Origin: Gigaspora rosea
Taxonomy: Eukaryota; Glomeromycota; Glomeromycetes; Diversisporales; Gigasporaceae
DNA length: 64,000 nt
Direction: 5' to 3'
NCBI GenBank assembly: GCA_003550325.1
Contig: QKWP01000034.1
Span: 247,765 to 311,764 of the forward strand
Positions within the stretch are counted from its first letter, which is position 1. Each line of letters begins with the position of its first letter. Under the pieces are notes generated by a model. It had not been told where the DNA came from. It saw nothing but the letters and a program-made list of their open reading frames with translations, and did not search any database. Made by a program: the position numbers and the translations under genes. Shown piece by piece: positions 47,201 to 57,349 of the stretch.

Positions 47201-49294
47201 AGAATCCAAAATTCCTTGTTGTTTATGTGTGCGTCCTCAAGTATATTTGTGAAGTGTTGAATGGGTTGGGCAGTTGAGGTGTAAGACAAGGCGACATAGT
47301 TGGAAGGAGAGAGTATGGGGTATCTCATTAGAATTTGGTTGAGTCAGTTAGTGAGAATTTTTGTGAATATTTTCTGAGTGTGTTCGATTAAGGTGATGGG
47401 TCGAGTTTGGTTTAGTTTGGCTTCGAATTTTTGTTTTTTGGATATGGGATAAATCAGGCTGTATTTCCATACTTTTGGGGTGGTGTCTAGGTTAATGCAG
47501 GTATTAAAGATGTTTAGTAAGGTGTCAATCGCAGGGGAGGGTAACTGTTTTAGCATTTCGTTAGAGATGCCTTGTGGGCCAGCGGCTTTTTTCAGGGGGA
47601 ATTTGTGATTGTTTCTATTATTTTTTCTTTGCTAATTGGTAGGGTGAGAAGTAATTACCATTCTGAGAATATGTGCGGTAGAGGCTCGTAATGTTTTTTC
47701 CATGCTTCCCAATATTGGATATTGGTTGGGTTTGGCTTGGTCCATTGATTAAAGTGCTATTTCACTCTGTCTTTGATTTCAGTTGGCTCGGTTATAATGG
47801 TGTCTGGAAGGTGAACATTAGGAAGTGCTACTCTATCTGTATGTCTCCTCAGTATGCTGTCTATCATTGTGGTAGTGTGGTCAGTAAAATTTTTGTATCT
47901 GCGTTTGATATAATAGTTTATTCGCTCTCTGTGTTCTGCATTATTTTCTAGATTTCTGGCTTTGTATAGGCCTTTGTATAATTCCGCTATTAAGGCTTGG
48001 GTTTGTGGGAACATTCGTGATTGCAGGTTTTGTTTACTGAGGCATGTGGTGGGATACTTCGTCAAGTCATCGATTTGTTGAATTTTCTCATTTATGTCTT
48101 CTACTATGGCAGTAATGGATCGTGGGGTGGATCTGTGAGGATTAGTCTTTTGATCTTGTTGGCAGTCTTGAGGGTGCGATAGAGTTTTGTGGCTTTGAAG
48201 TTGAAGGCATAAAATTTTCAGGGAGTTGAGTTGGAAGTGGGATAAATTTATTTGCTACTTCTTTGACAGCTATGTTCCGTTTATGCCATTGTTTGTTCAA
48301 AGTTTTTTCATCCACTATCGGGTTTCATTGACGAGTTCAAGCTCAGTCATACAGTTGCTAATGTAGGAGGCAAAGTCCTCCCACAACTCTTTTGTCATCT
48401 TGTGGTATAGGAATGTTTTTCTGGAGTTCCTTTTCTTTCTTTGCATGGGAAAAGTATACGGCAGGAGCCATTTGGTATTAAGAATCATGTGATCACTATT
48501 GGTAATTCCGGTTGCGTATATAGTTGTAATGTTTGAGCAATGGGCGATAATATCAAAGGTAACCCATATGTCATCGATTTGGCTGTGCGAGGTTGATCTG
48601 GACCATGTGAGTTGAGTGATATTGAAATAGTTGATCATGCTTGACATGTGGGTATTTTGCTCATAAAGTGTAAAAGTGAGAAGGACCGGGTGTTGTTGTT
48701 GGTTGCTATGTTGTAGTTGAAATCTCCTAAGACTATAATTTTCATTGATTTTGCTTTGGCTTGTTTGATCCAGTCTGATATGGAGACTTGTGTTCTGTGG
48801 GAAATGTGTTGGTTATTGGATGTGAGATAGACGGAAATGATGCGGGTCCTATTGTGATGTGGGAAGAAAAAGTCCATCATTATGGCAGTTCCGGGGATAG
48901 TGCAGATATTGTGTATGTAGGGTTGTAGGAAGGGTTGTATTGCAATGGCAGTTTCCATACTTGATTCCTGTATTTTCGTGGTGTGTTTATTACAGTTTGA
49001 GGTGTATATTAAATATAAGGAGTTGGTTAAGTTGAGGTTTCTTTCATTAGACTCAGCTAGTTTAGTTTCTGTCATGGATATGATGTGGAGGTCATTTTCT
49101 TTGCAGTATTCGAGCCAGGTTTTAAGCTTAAGGTTGTTGTTAATGCCTTGGACATTGTGAGTGGAAATGTTTAGGTATGAGATATCATGAATTGTCAGTT
49201 TAGGTAATGCTTTAGTATTAGTAGTTTTATTGCTTGAGCTGTTTGTGTTCCCATCTGTATGGGTACAATTGTGTGTGTTAGGGTCATCGATCAT
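44237..49294 (-). pseudogene. LINE ORF2: endonuclease, reverse transcriptase, RNase H
   Basis: Starts at the ATG overlapping the ORF1 stop. An APE-type endonuclease follows (about 49170-48440): STHNVQGI, MTETKL, VLGDFN and, past a frameshift near 48640, TNSDHM. The reverse transcriptase lies at about 47700-46600: KAAGPQGISNEML, QDMSKAHDSV, GDGVDQGETITPLLW, and AYMDD at 46858-46872. An RNase-H-like stretch (about 45330-45130) has AALTAMAAAISI then LTNSKYL, where TDS is usual, so a catalytic Asp appears lost. The C-terminal end has a zinc-knuckle remnant (RCKLE...THWITC, about 44665-44600). Stops include TAG near 47756, 47630 and 44650, TGA at 47344, 47071 and 45407, plus frameshifts. It cannot make a full protein. 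Confidence 0.85.
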
Positions 49295-51381
49295 GGTTGG
49301 GAATCATCAAAGATATTCCATTCTGGTGGTGGAAGATTAGGGAGGTTTAAGAGGTAGTTCGGAATAAGGGTGATGTTGAAATGTTCTTGAATTGTATTGA
49401 TAACTTCAGTAGCTATGTCGTATTCTGATATGGGAACCTGGGTGGATATGGTTGGGATATTTTCGTTAATGTATTGAGAGAGCTCTTCCAAGTTTGGAGG
49501 CAAATTCGGCTTGGCTGAGTTGTCCGGTGTCTGGTCTTTCAGTGCGATATTAATTTATTCCTTGGGCAGTCTATCGAAGTAGTATATTTCCTGCAGCAGT
49601 CGTGATGTGTCAACGAGTTGGCTTGGGGTTGTAATTGGGATAGTAATATGGTATTCTTTTATGTCCTCTATGTTCATGAAAAGTTCTGGTTTGTCCGTTG
49701 GGTTAACTTGCATTATGTTGTCGGGAAGTGGAATTCTAAATTTGTATTTGCGCTTGATTGTCTGGATGAAGTCTTGGCTAGTTGTTTATCCTTTATGGGG
49801 TACACATAAACTATGTCTGTTTTAATTTTGGAAGGGTCATCTGGTAGGGGTAGTTTCGCGATTATGTAGTCATTTGGTAGCCTTTCAAATTCATATTTTT
49901 CTCGTAGGAGGTCTATCATGCTTTTGAAGTCTTGGGGAGAGAGCATCGGGTCTATTGAAAAGAGACGGCGTAGGTTTTGTGGCAATTCTTATGGGGTAAG
50001 TGGCAGTGGGTCTCTGCGTTCAGGAGTAGATAGTTTAAAGTACTGTGGTGGGATACGGTCGAAGTGGTAATATTCTTTAGCATTGCTTTGTATTCTGATA
50101 AGCGGGCTAGGTCGTCGTAATCGGAGATTGGGAAGCGATCCCGGACTGCGCTATTTAGATCAGTGATCTCGTAGGGAAGAGGTGACTTGTTGTCAGTGAA
50201 ATATGAGCTAGGAAGTTGGGAGAAGGAGTATATTTTTTTAAGGGCAGCTACTACTGCTCTTGTGTGTTCGCATTCCGAAATAGGTAGGTCGAAAGGTAGG
50301 AATTCTATTACATGATCTGGAATTAGATCTGGGCTGTCAGGCAAAGGTTCGAGGTTGTCTGATAGTACCTCCCCAGAAGCTTTCGCATTGTTTTGAATAG
50401 TATAATATCCTCTTGTTGGGCGAATTTGGCACAGTAGTATAGTATCGCCATAGTTTGATATGCATTGAATGTAATGAAATTCAGGTTGGTTATGTAGTTG
50501 GCCGCTAGTTTCTTTTTGAGTATTGCGTAGATTTGATCTCTGTTGTTTTTGTTTGTTATTGTAACATTGTGCTGTCTTTTATAGTTTTTCAGAGCCTTAT
50601 TGAAACTTTCTTCATATTCGATCTGGTGTGCCGGTTTACTCTTTTTGTCTCTGATAAACGTGCAGAAGAAAGCCATGTCCCGATGCTTGAACTTTAATTT
50701 GATTGCTAGAGGTATGTTATAATGCGTCGGTCTGGATAAGATTTTATCGCTAAAGAGTTTTTTTATTTGTGTCTGGTCCTTGAGTGCATTTAAAACTGTA
50801 TCAGGGTTCCAGTTATTTGTGTTGAAAGGACGGTCATTTGCTTTTTCTATTGCCTTAGCAACAGCGCTTGTTCAGAGTGTAACTAATTTTTGAGACTTTG
50901 AGTCGTGTGGCCAGTTCCGTCTAGTGACTTGGCTGTAGCTTAGGGAGTTTGGTCTGGCAGTTGTCGATTCTATTGTGTGGTTTGACTTGCAGTCCATGTC
51001 TATATCATTATCTTGGTTGTGTATAAGGATATTGTGTGAGTTGGTAAGTGCTATAGTGGATGATGTCATATTGGCTGTAGTTTCGGAGTCGGTTATGATT
51101 ATCATTTCGCCTTTGTCCGTGACGTCAATGTCAAAGAAGTCTTCGTCATCAAATTGCATTGTTGTGGATCGGGGGTCACTGGAAAGTAATTGTGAATTAG
51201 TAATTTGTGGATCTGGTAACTCAGTTTCACGGGGCTGGTGATCCTTGTTAATCTGGGGGCCGGGTCCTGTATTGTCCTTGTCCAAAACCGGATTGTTGTT
51301 CTGGTTCATGTATGATTGTGTTGATCCATATTGGGATGATGTCATGGGTGAATCTGGTGGGGGTAAGTCGAATTGGCACAT
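49291..51381 (-). pseudogene. LINE ORF1 (Gag-like), frameshifted
   Basis: ATG at 51381. The first ~170 codons are Ser/Thr/Asp/Asn-rich and low complexity, then a TGA at 50870-50872, after which the same frame continues to about 50323 with a basic, Lys-rich region. Frameshifts near 50330, 49970 and 49600 put the rest in other frames. The C-terminal part is modular. LPISE or PISEY, a helix of ~17 residues, then a short hydrophobic stretch and LPxxY recur at about 50280, 49900 (diverged) and 49430. No CCHC knuckle was seen. ORF1 probably packages the RNA, as in other LINEs. Its stop overlaps the ORF2 start (ATGA, 49291-49294). Confidence 0.65.
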
Positions 51382-52196
51382 TTTTTATTATTGTAGATGG
51401 TGTCTTCTGGGCCAGAGGAGCGGAGTTTTTTTGTTTGGGGTTTGTCTATAGAGTGTGAGTCAGGGGTATTGACGGGTTTATTTGTAGGCTCCATGTGGGA
51501 TAGGGCGGTGTTGAACAAGTGGTACTCTGTTTTTAGACGTCTCTTGAGTACTTTTCCACCCCGGGGAAGGGTGGTTTTGATGGAGTGTAGTGTGCTTGTG
51601 GTGGTAGTTTTTTTTTTTTGTTCTTAATATTGGCCGCTCTTTGTTCTTCTTTAATTTCTGGGTGCCTATTGGGCTATTAACAGTATTTATTTAAGCAACT
51701 TTCTTGTTTAAACGTTCTTCTTCTTTTCTTAGTTTTGTGTATGGGTGATCGTCAGAAAGAGTTTTTTTAATGTTTGAAAATTTTAGGATATATAGTATAT
51801 TAAATATTAAATCGTAATATAATTATTTATAGATAAAATTTTGTTTAAAATTATTTTAGATATTAATTTTAGTTGTTCGATTTATCCTAATATTGGACCT
51901 ATTATTCAAATTACTGATCTCTTACATGGGAAAAAGGATTGCCGCAATGCACTTTTTTCCAGAGCACGACTATTAACTCTAGGAAAATATTCAGCACGAT
52001 ATGACTAAATTCTGGAATTAAGAAAAAATCCAGAAAGCGTTTTATATAAAAAAGATGTTGAGAATGTTGATTGTCAAGATGATGCGGCTGCTTATCATCT
52101 TTTTTGTTCTTCATTTCTCAATCAAGTTACTGATGAGAACAATACTGAAAACTACGGCCTTTTTGTTTTTTTATCTGTTTTTGATTAGTAATGGGA

Positions 52197-52880
52197 GGAC
52201 CCCGAACAATATATATAGAGGTTACATTGAAATTTTGGCTAAAAAGGTTACTTTTTTACAAAAATGTTACATTTGAAAAGTGGATATTGGTCAAAAGGTT
52301 ACATTTAAAAGTGGATAAAAGCTTTTAATATTATATTATTAAAAGTGGATAAAATTAATAAGTTTTAAATAGGTTATATTTAAAATTTGGATAAAGAAAA
52401 AAATTTTTAAAAAAACCTTTTTTTGAAAAAAATTTTTTTTTAAGAAAAATTTTTTTTTTAAGAAAAATTTTTTTTTGAAAAATTTTTTTTTAAGAAAAAT
52501 TTTTTTTTGGAAAAACTTTTTTTTTGAGATAAATTTTTTTTTGAGAAAAACTTTTTTTTGAGAAAAATTTTTTTTTGAGAACTTTTTTTTTGAGAAAAAT
52601 TTTTTTTAAGAAAAATTTTTTTTTAAGAAAAATTTTTTTTCTTAAAAAATTTTTTTTTAAGAAAAATTTTTTTTTAAAAAAAATTTTTTTGAGAAAAAAA
52701 TTTTTTTTGAAAAAATTTTTTAAAAAAAAGTATTGTTATATTTAATATTTGGTTAAAATTTATTAAATATTAAAGCTTATATGTAAAATATGGTTAATTA
52801 GCTCTAATAAAAAGTGGATAAAAATTTTAAAAAGTTTATATTAAAGCTAATGTAACCTCTATATGTATTGTTCGGGGTCC
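52197..52880. repeat. GGACCCC terminus duplicate with A5T9 core
   Basis: Begins with GGACCCCGAACAATATATAT, aligns with 41919-42130 for about 200 bp, and ends with the inverted terminus of the large element. Its centre (52385-52730) is an alternation of short A and long T runs, mostly GAAAAATTTTTTTT units. It looks like a MITE derivative of the large transposon but lacks its own left 10-bp duplication. Confidence 0.6.
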
Positions 52881-52885
52881 TATTA

Positions 52886-53198
52886 CCGTATATTCCTAAA
52901 AATAAGCAACCCCTAAAATAAGCAACCCCTGTTTTTTTTCAAAAATCTCAAAAAACGTGTTAGCAGTTGCTACATATAAAACTTTTTTTTTACTAAGTAA
53001 ACCTCAAAAGTCGATTAAGTAAAGTTGTTCAGTGCATAAAAATACACCTATAGTAAAATTTGGTGTTATTTGGACAACTTTTTATTAGTACGTTTTTCAA
53101 TTTTTTCAAAAAATTCAATATTTCGAAAATAAGCAACCTTTGGTTTTTTCGTGTAATTTTTTGGCCAAAAAAGGTTGCTTATTTTCGGGAATATACAG
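52886..53198. mobile_element. CCGTAT-type MITE, copy 6
   Basis: CCGTATATTCCTAAAAATAA and the inverse ending GGAATATACAG, TA at 52884-52885 and 53199-53200, 313 bp. Its left end supplied the target site of the 11-kb element. Confidence 0.75.
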
Positions 53199-53224
53199 TA
53201 TATAAATAATTTTTTTGTATCAAG

Positions 53225-54076
53225 TATGTATAAATAGTGATTATCAACTAATTAAATCAGTTGTTTTTTTTGTGTTCTAATATTTATTAGAGCTGTCGCT
53301 TAAATTTGGTACTGCATCATTAACTGGCTTTGTGTTGGTGCCTTAGTGAATTTTCATTTCGGCTTTATCATTGGTACCTTGGTGGATTTTCATTCGGCTT
53401 CGTTGTTGGTACCTTGGTGATTGTATGGTTATGGCTTCATCGTTAGTGCTCTTAGTGATTGTGTGTAGTGAACCAAGTTGATCTTAAAAAATCGACTTGA
53501 CTAAGTCGACTTAAGTCGATTATAAAATTCGGCTATTAAACGAAACTCGATTTCTTTGTTTGCTCATATCACGTGGCATGCAACGACCAATCACAGTCTA
53601 AGTTATACTTAGATTAATACTTGATTTTTGAGTTAATATAGCAGATAGTTAATATCGATGTGTATAATTAAACGATTTAATTTTATTCTACAATGAGCTA
53701 TGATTACGATTTTTAAAATAATACAATTTGCACAATGACATTTTTTTTTCCATTTACGCGATATTAGATTGTTTTATTTAAACATGCTCTTCAATTTAGT
53801 ATTAATATTTCTGTATTGTCTTATACTTTTGAGAGCATTGTATTAGTTTACTCAATTGCATATATGTAATTTAATATCGATTAAAATTTTTTGGGTAATG
53901 ATTTTACCTAATCGACTAAGTTAGCTTTGCAAAAATCGATTTGGTTAAGCCAACTAGTCGACTTAAATCAATTTTACATATAACGACTTGTATTACTAAT
54001 TGTGTGTCATTATTTTGGCTTCCTGTTGTTGATGTCTTGATGAGTTGTATATCGTCACTTCGTCTTTAGTCGTTGC
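53225..54076 (+). promoter_or_regulatory. Leader module split by a hAT-like element
   Basis: Hairpin CAACTAATTAAATCAGTTG (53237), T tract, then TTGGTACCTTGGTGATTTTC-like repeats to 53457. The same style of sequence resumes at 54007-54076 after the element at 53466-53998, directly before an ATG at 54095. I infer a 5' leader of that reading frame. Confidence 0.35.
53466..53998. mobile_element. hAT-like element, TAGTGAACCAAG ends, 8-bp duplication
   Basis: TAGTGAACCAAGTTGATC against inverted TAGTAATACAAGTCG. ATTGTGTG at 53458-53465 and 53999-54006 is exact. AATCGACTTGACTAAGTCGA and TCGACTAAGTTAGC words lie at both ends. 533 bp, no frame. Confidence 0.75.
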
Positions 54077-54094
54077 TTGGCATGCATTATACGA

Positions 54095-54727
54095 ATGATC
54101 ATTACAACAATTCAAAAAAAAATTATTAATAATAAACTTAAATCACCTAAACTAATTTCAACTGCAATCAATTTTTTATACCTTAAGAAAGCTGCATCCA
54201 AGCATGAAGGTTTATGGAGAGATAAATATAACAAGGCCCATGAATATCTATCGAAACTAGTAGGAGATAAAAATGCTGAAAAAGAACTTTTAGATTGTGC
54301 TAATAATTATGTGTTTGATAATTCCACAAAGAAAGTGATTAAAGATAAAAAGAGAAATGCAGTAGCTATGTTGCAAAATTCAAAGCTAGTTTACAAGCAA
54401 AAAATAATCATTAATGAACCAAAAATATTTCTACAACACCGAGGTTGAGACAAAAGAATTGGGTCAAGAGGACCCCGAAATATACATAGATAGGTCAGAT
54501 TAATTATAGGGTTACTAAAAGAGAAAAGATCTGCAGAAAAAACTTCAAAAATAAGCAAAAAATTACTATAAATAGAAAAGATTTGCATAAAAAACCTCAA
54601 AAATAAGCAAACTTATACCTGACCTATCTATTTATATTTCGGGGTCCTGGGTCAAGACACAAACAGTAGGGTTGAGACAAAAAAAGATGTTAAGAATACT
54701 AAAGAAGACTTTGAAAATTATGAGTAG
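54095..54727 (+). pseudogene. Lys/Glu-rich reading frame split by a MITE
   Basis: ATG at 54095; the first frame runs 117 codons to TGA at 54446. It is basic (KSPKL, then KKAASKHEGLW and KKVIKDKKRN) with a helical, charged middle. In the +1 frame an open stretch starts near 54410 and reaches 54469. It resumes in the same frame at 54658 and ends TAG at 54725, if the 178-bp element and one 10-bp duplicate are disregarded. The second half is acidic and repetitive (VETK twice). So one frameshift and one insertion have broken it. I recognise no family. The leader-like sequence just upstream suggests a transposon gene. Confidence 0.4.
54470..54647. mobile_element. GGACCCC-type MITE, exact 10-bp duplication
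   Basis: GGACCCCGAAATATACATAG and the inverse ending TTTCGGGGTCC; TGGGTCAAGA at 54460-54469 and 54648-54657 is exact. 178 bp; arms contain GATAGGTCAG. The clearest proof that this end type makes 10-bp duplications. A solo end with the same inner sequence lies at 58660-58694. Confidence 0.9.
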
Positions 54728-55528
54728 GGGAATTGAGATAACCAACTGAGAACTTAAAAATTAGAAAATATGTAAATACTAATTAGCCTATATATTTCTT
54801 TAATAATTGTTTATTAGTTATATAAACATGTAATCATTCCCCCTTATTCCCCTATAACTACACTAGAAAAATGCGACGATACAGAATCTAATCAAAAGGA
54901 TGACAGATCTTTTGAAGTTAGTGATACGATTCGTAAAGAAATAGATCAATGCAATGCTGGGTCTATGTTAGCTAAGTAAATCAAATCTATATCAGCGTTA
55001 TCTTAACATTTCATTATCAAAAGATTTAAATTAAAATTTAATGATCGCATTGAGTCAAAATATATTATATTAATTTAATATAAAATATTCCAAACTTCTT
55101 TTAGATTACAGATCAAATTTCTTTTTCTATCAAGGTTTTCTAAAAACAATCATTTCTAGTGCACACATTTACAAAGTTATAAAGTGTTTTTTCTAAAATA
55201 TTATGAAACATTGGCTCCAAATCGATTATTTAAATATTCTTCAGTTTTTTAATATGTATAAAATATATAATAAAGTATGATTTTTTTTATTATAAATTTT
55301 ATAACGTTTAGCATTATTATGAATTTAAATATAAGAGTTAAGTTAATAGGAGTTAAACTATATAGTATGGTTTTAAAATTAAGCAGTTAGTAGAGACTGG
55401 ACTCTGCTATACGTATAAAAAAATCTGTACTTTTACTTTTACAATTAATTTAATTACGTCATACAGATTATTAATTAATTAAATTTCTGGCTTAGGCCAT
55501 ATAACTGTCCAAACTATCCGATGAACAT
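54728..55528. other. AT-rich DNA, no gene seen
   Basis: Short frames only (for example around 54860-54980, which looks faintly coding but is broken). Nothing I can name. Confidence 0.4.
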
Positions 55529-55532
55529 AAAT

Positions 55533-55918
55533 GGGCAATGGACTAGGAAAACCCGTCTTTGAAGGGGTTTTCCATTTTGAGAAAATAGCAATTATAGTTT
55601 GTGTTACCTAAATTTTTACCCCTGAAGTTTTTGTTTATTTTTAGATATTACTTACTGAATAAACAATGGCATGTAATTATGAAACACTAATTGACCAATC
55701 TAATTTAATTGAGTCGTAAATCTTTGGTTGTAAATCTATTTTTAGAACACGTTCGTAAAAATTGTTTACATTCAAGTTAAAATATCTCGATAAATTATTA
55801 TATTAATGTAGAGTAAAAAGTGAAATACATATAGATATAAACCGGAACTTTAATTTGAATCAAAAATCTCGAAATTGATAAAAAAGTCTCAAAGACGGGT
55901 TTTCCTAGTCCACTGCCC
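55533..55918. mobile_element. MITE, GGGCAATGGACTAGGAAAAC ends
   Basis: GGGCAATGGACTAGGAAAAC and the inverse of GGGCAGTGGACTAGGAAAAC, AAAT at 55529-55532 and 55919-55922; 386 bp, non-coding. Confidence 0.7.
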
Positions 55919-55923
55919 AAATA

Positions 55924-55995
55924 GCTCTGTCTGAGTCCAGTCCGAGTCCAGTCCGGTCTGAGTCCGAGACCGGTCCGAATGACAATACTGACTGT
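55924..55995. mobile_element. hAT-type terminus relic with GAGTCC words
   Basis: GAGTCCAGTCC/GGTCTGAGTCC words run up to a GACAATACTG terminus (inverse CAGTATTGTC). No partner end found; it adjoins the 55533 MITE. Confidence 0.4.
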
Positions 55996-56037
55996 TGGTG
56001 CTGGGGTTAGTAGAGTTATTTTTTCTTGATATATTAA

Positions 56038-56192
56038 GGGGAGGAACAGAAATCAGGTGATTTCTGTTTAGTAAGAGGCAATACCCCCCACCTGATTGAA
56101 ATATTAGCAATTAAATCTGATTATAACAATATAGACCTGATCGAACCATAAACCCCAACCCCTAAAAAATCAGCTGATTTCTGTCCCTCCCC
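56038..56192. mobile_element. PIF/Harbinger-like MITE, TAA duplication
   Basis: GGGGAGGAACAGAAATCAGG and the inverse of GGGGAGGGACAGAAATCAGC; TAA at 56035-56037 and 56193-56195; 155 bp. Confidence 0.8.
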
Positions 56193-56591
56193 TAAGTGTT
56201 TTGCTTGTATATATACTAGCAGATATTTTTTTTTACAGATAATAGTCATTCATATTGGGCTTCGTTGTTGGTGCTAGTATTAATTGAGCTATTTTTTCTT
56301 TGGTTCTTTTAATGTTTTTCGCTCGTATACATTACTGACATTTTTTACAAATGACGTGTTATTTATAATTAATACTAGTATTGTTCTTTCTTATATTAGG
56401 GTTAGAGTTTAGTAGAATAGGGGTTATTAGAGTTAGGGTTAAGGTTTGGTAGAATAGGCAATAAGGCAGATGTTAAGGTTAGGATTATGGTTAGGTAGTG
56501 GTTAGCGGTTAGGATTAGAGTTACAGATATAATGTATTTTATAGTAAATCAGAAAATACTTGCAGAAATGTGCTCTTATAGAGGTCGAAGA

Positions 56592-56876
56592 GAACCCCGA
56601 ACATCTAGTATAGAGGGCATACTTGTTTTTTTTAGCAAAAACCCCTAAAATTTGAGAAGCAAAAAACAGTTTTTGGCAATTATTTAGTGGACCAATTTGA
56701 ACACCTTTTTTTTAAAATGAAGCTCTTAGTAAGGCGCATCTAACAAAAAAATGTTCATTCAATTCTGATCACTAGATAAAAAGTTATTTAAACAAATATA
56801 TTTTGTCGTTTTTAGCAAATTGGGCCAAAATTGGCCGAAATCCAGTTATGATCTATATAAGAGATGCCCGGGGTCC
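56592..56876. mobile_element. GGACCCC-type MITE without the hairpin insert
   Basis: Inverted relative of 11142-11505: ends GAACCCCGAACATCTAG and GAGATGCCCGGGGTCC. The 10-bp flanks agree at only 7 positions, so the duplication has decayed or is uncertain. It lacks the 69-bp hairpin present in the other copy. Confidence 0.65.
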
Positions 56877-57010
56877 TGGTCAAAGTATATAAATTTAAGA
56901 TAACACCAATTGACCAAATTTATATCACGGTGCAGTTAGAAATTTTGTTTTCTATTGTTGGTTATTCCTGCATTTAGATATCTGAAGAAACTAAAAAAGT
57001 ATATAAATAT

Positions 57011-57291
57011 TAGAGTTCCTCAAATTCAAATCAAATCAAATATTGGATCAATTTGAATTTGATCAAATCAAATTGACACTGATTTGAATTTGATTTGATT
57101 CAAATATTTGAATTTGAATTTGAATTGAATTTGAATTTTTAATAGTAATTTTCAAATCAAATATTTGTCAAATCAAATCAAATTTGGGCATATTTGAATT
57201 TGATCAAATCAAATATAGTCAAATTTGAATTTGAATTTGATCAAATATTTGATTCAAATATTTGAAGATCAAATCAAATTGTGGAACCCTA
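57011..57291. mobile_element. hAT-type MITE of ATTTGAATCAAAT words, copy 2
   Basis: TAGAGTTCCTC at the left, GTGGAACCCTA at the right, exact ATAAATAT at 57003-57010 and 57292-57299. Same word composition as 10501-10772, opposite orientation. Confidence 0.85.
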
Positions 57292-57349
57292 ATAAATATA
57301 AACTATTAAAATACGGATAATATAAAATGCGGCTATGGTGTTTTATACC

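Larger units (their letters stand above)
44010..51793 (-). mobile_element. LINE (non-LTR retrotransposon), full-length but decayed
   Basis: Reads on the minus strand from 51793 to 44010 (7,784 bp). AGTATATTAAATAT at 43996-44009 is repeated exactly at 51794-51807, a 14-bp target duplication, as expected for target-primed reverse transcription. The 3' end is an AT dinucleotide repeat in place of poly(A). The 5' region (51382-51793) is non-coding, followed by ORF1 and ORF2. It lies in an intron of the transposase-like gene on the opposite strand. The domain order (endonuclease, reverse transcriptase, RNase H, zinc knuckle) suits the Tad/I-type LINEs of fungi. Confidence 0.9.
42242..52188 (+). 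pseudogene. Multi-exon putative DDE transposase, interrupted by a LINE
   Basis: Five exons fit one protein: 42242-42790, 42869-43308, 43393-43690, 43770-43991 and 51860-52188, with GT..AG introns. The first two junctions are the least certain. The fifth exon joins the fourth in phase across the intron holding the LINE. Seen in the protein: a Cys cluster in exon 1 (CSSKLCDHC), a Leu-rich block in exon 2, IIVLSDDTN in exon 3 and GFGADGASAE in exon 4. The last two look like the first and second acidic strands of an RNase-H-fold transposase; that is inference. Damage: TGA at 42350, 42476, 42932 and 43286, TAA at 52006, and a frameshift near 43935. It fills an element with inverted ends, which supports a transposase role. 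It could instead be a captured gene family. Confidence 0.6.
41919..52880. mobile_element. 11-kb GGACCCC-type DNA transposon, 10-bp duplication
   Basis: GGACCCCGAATAATACATAT at the left and, inverted, GGACCCCGAACAATACATAT at the right. TATTACCGTA at 41909-41918 is repeated exactly at 52881-52890. The right copy of that 10-mer is the first bases of a CCGTAT-type MITE (52886 on), so the element landed in that MITE's end. It encloses a multi-exon pseudogene in plus orientation, which I infer encodes its transposase. A 7.8-kb LINE lies in one intron. Without the LINE it would be about 3.2 kb. The last 684 bp start with another GGACCCC terminus (52197) resembling the left end, so the right end has been duplicated or replaced. 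A 10-bp duplication recalls Mutator-like elements, but I see no recognisable Mutator motif. Confidence 0.75.

Noticed and set aside
45330-47951. Plus-strand frames of 60-90 codons across 44.2-51.6 kb
   Set aside because: They are antisense to the LINE coding regions, which show real domains on the minus strand.
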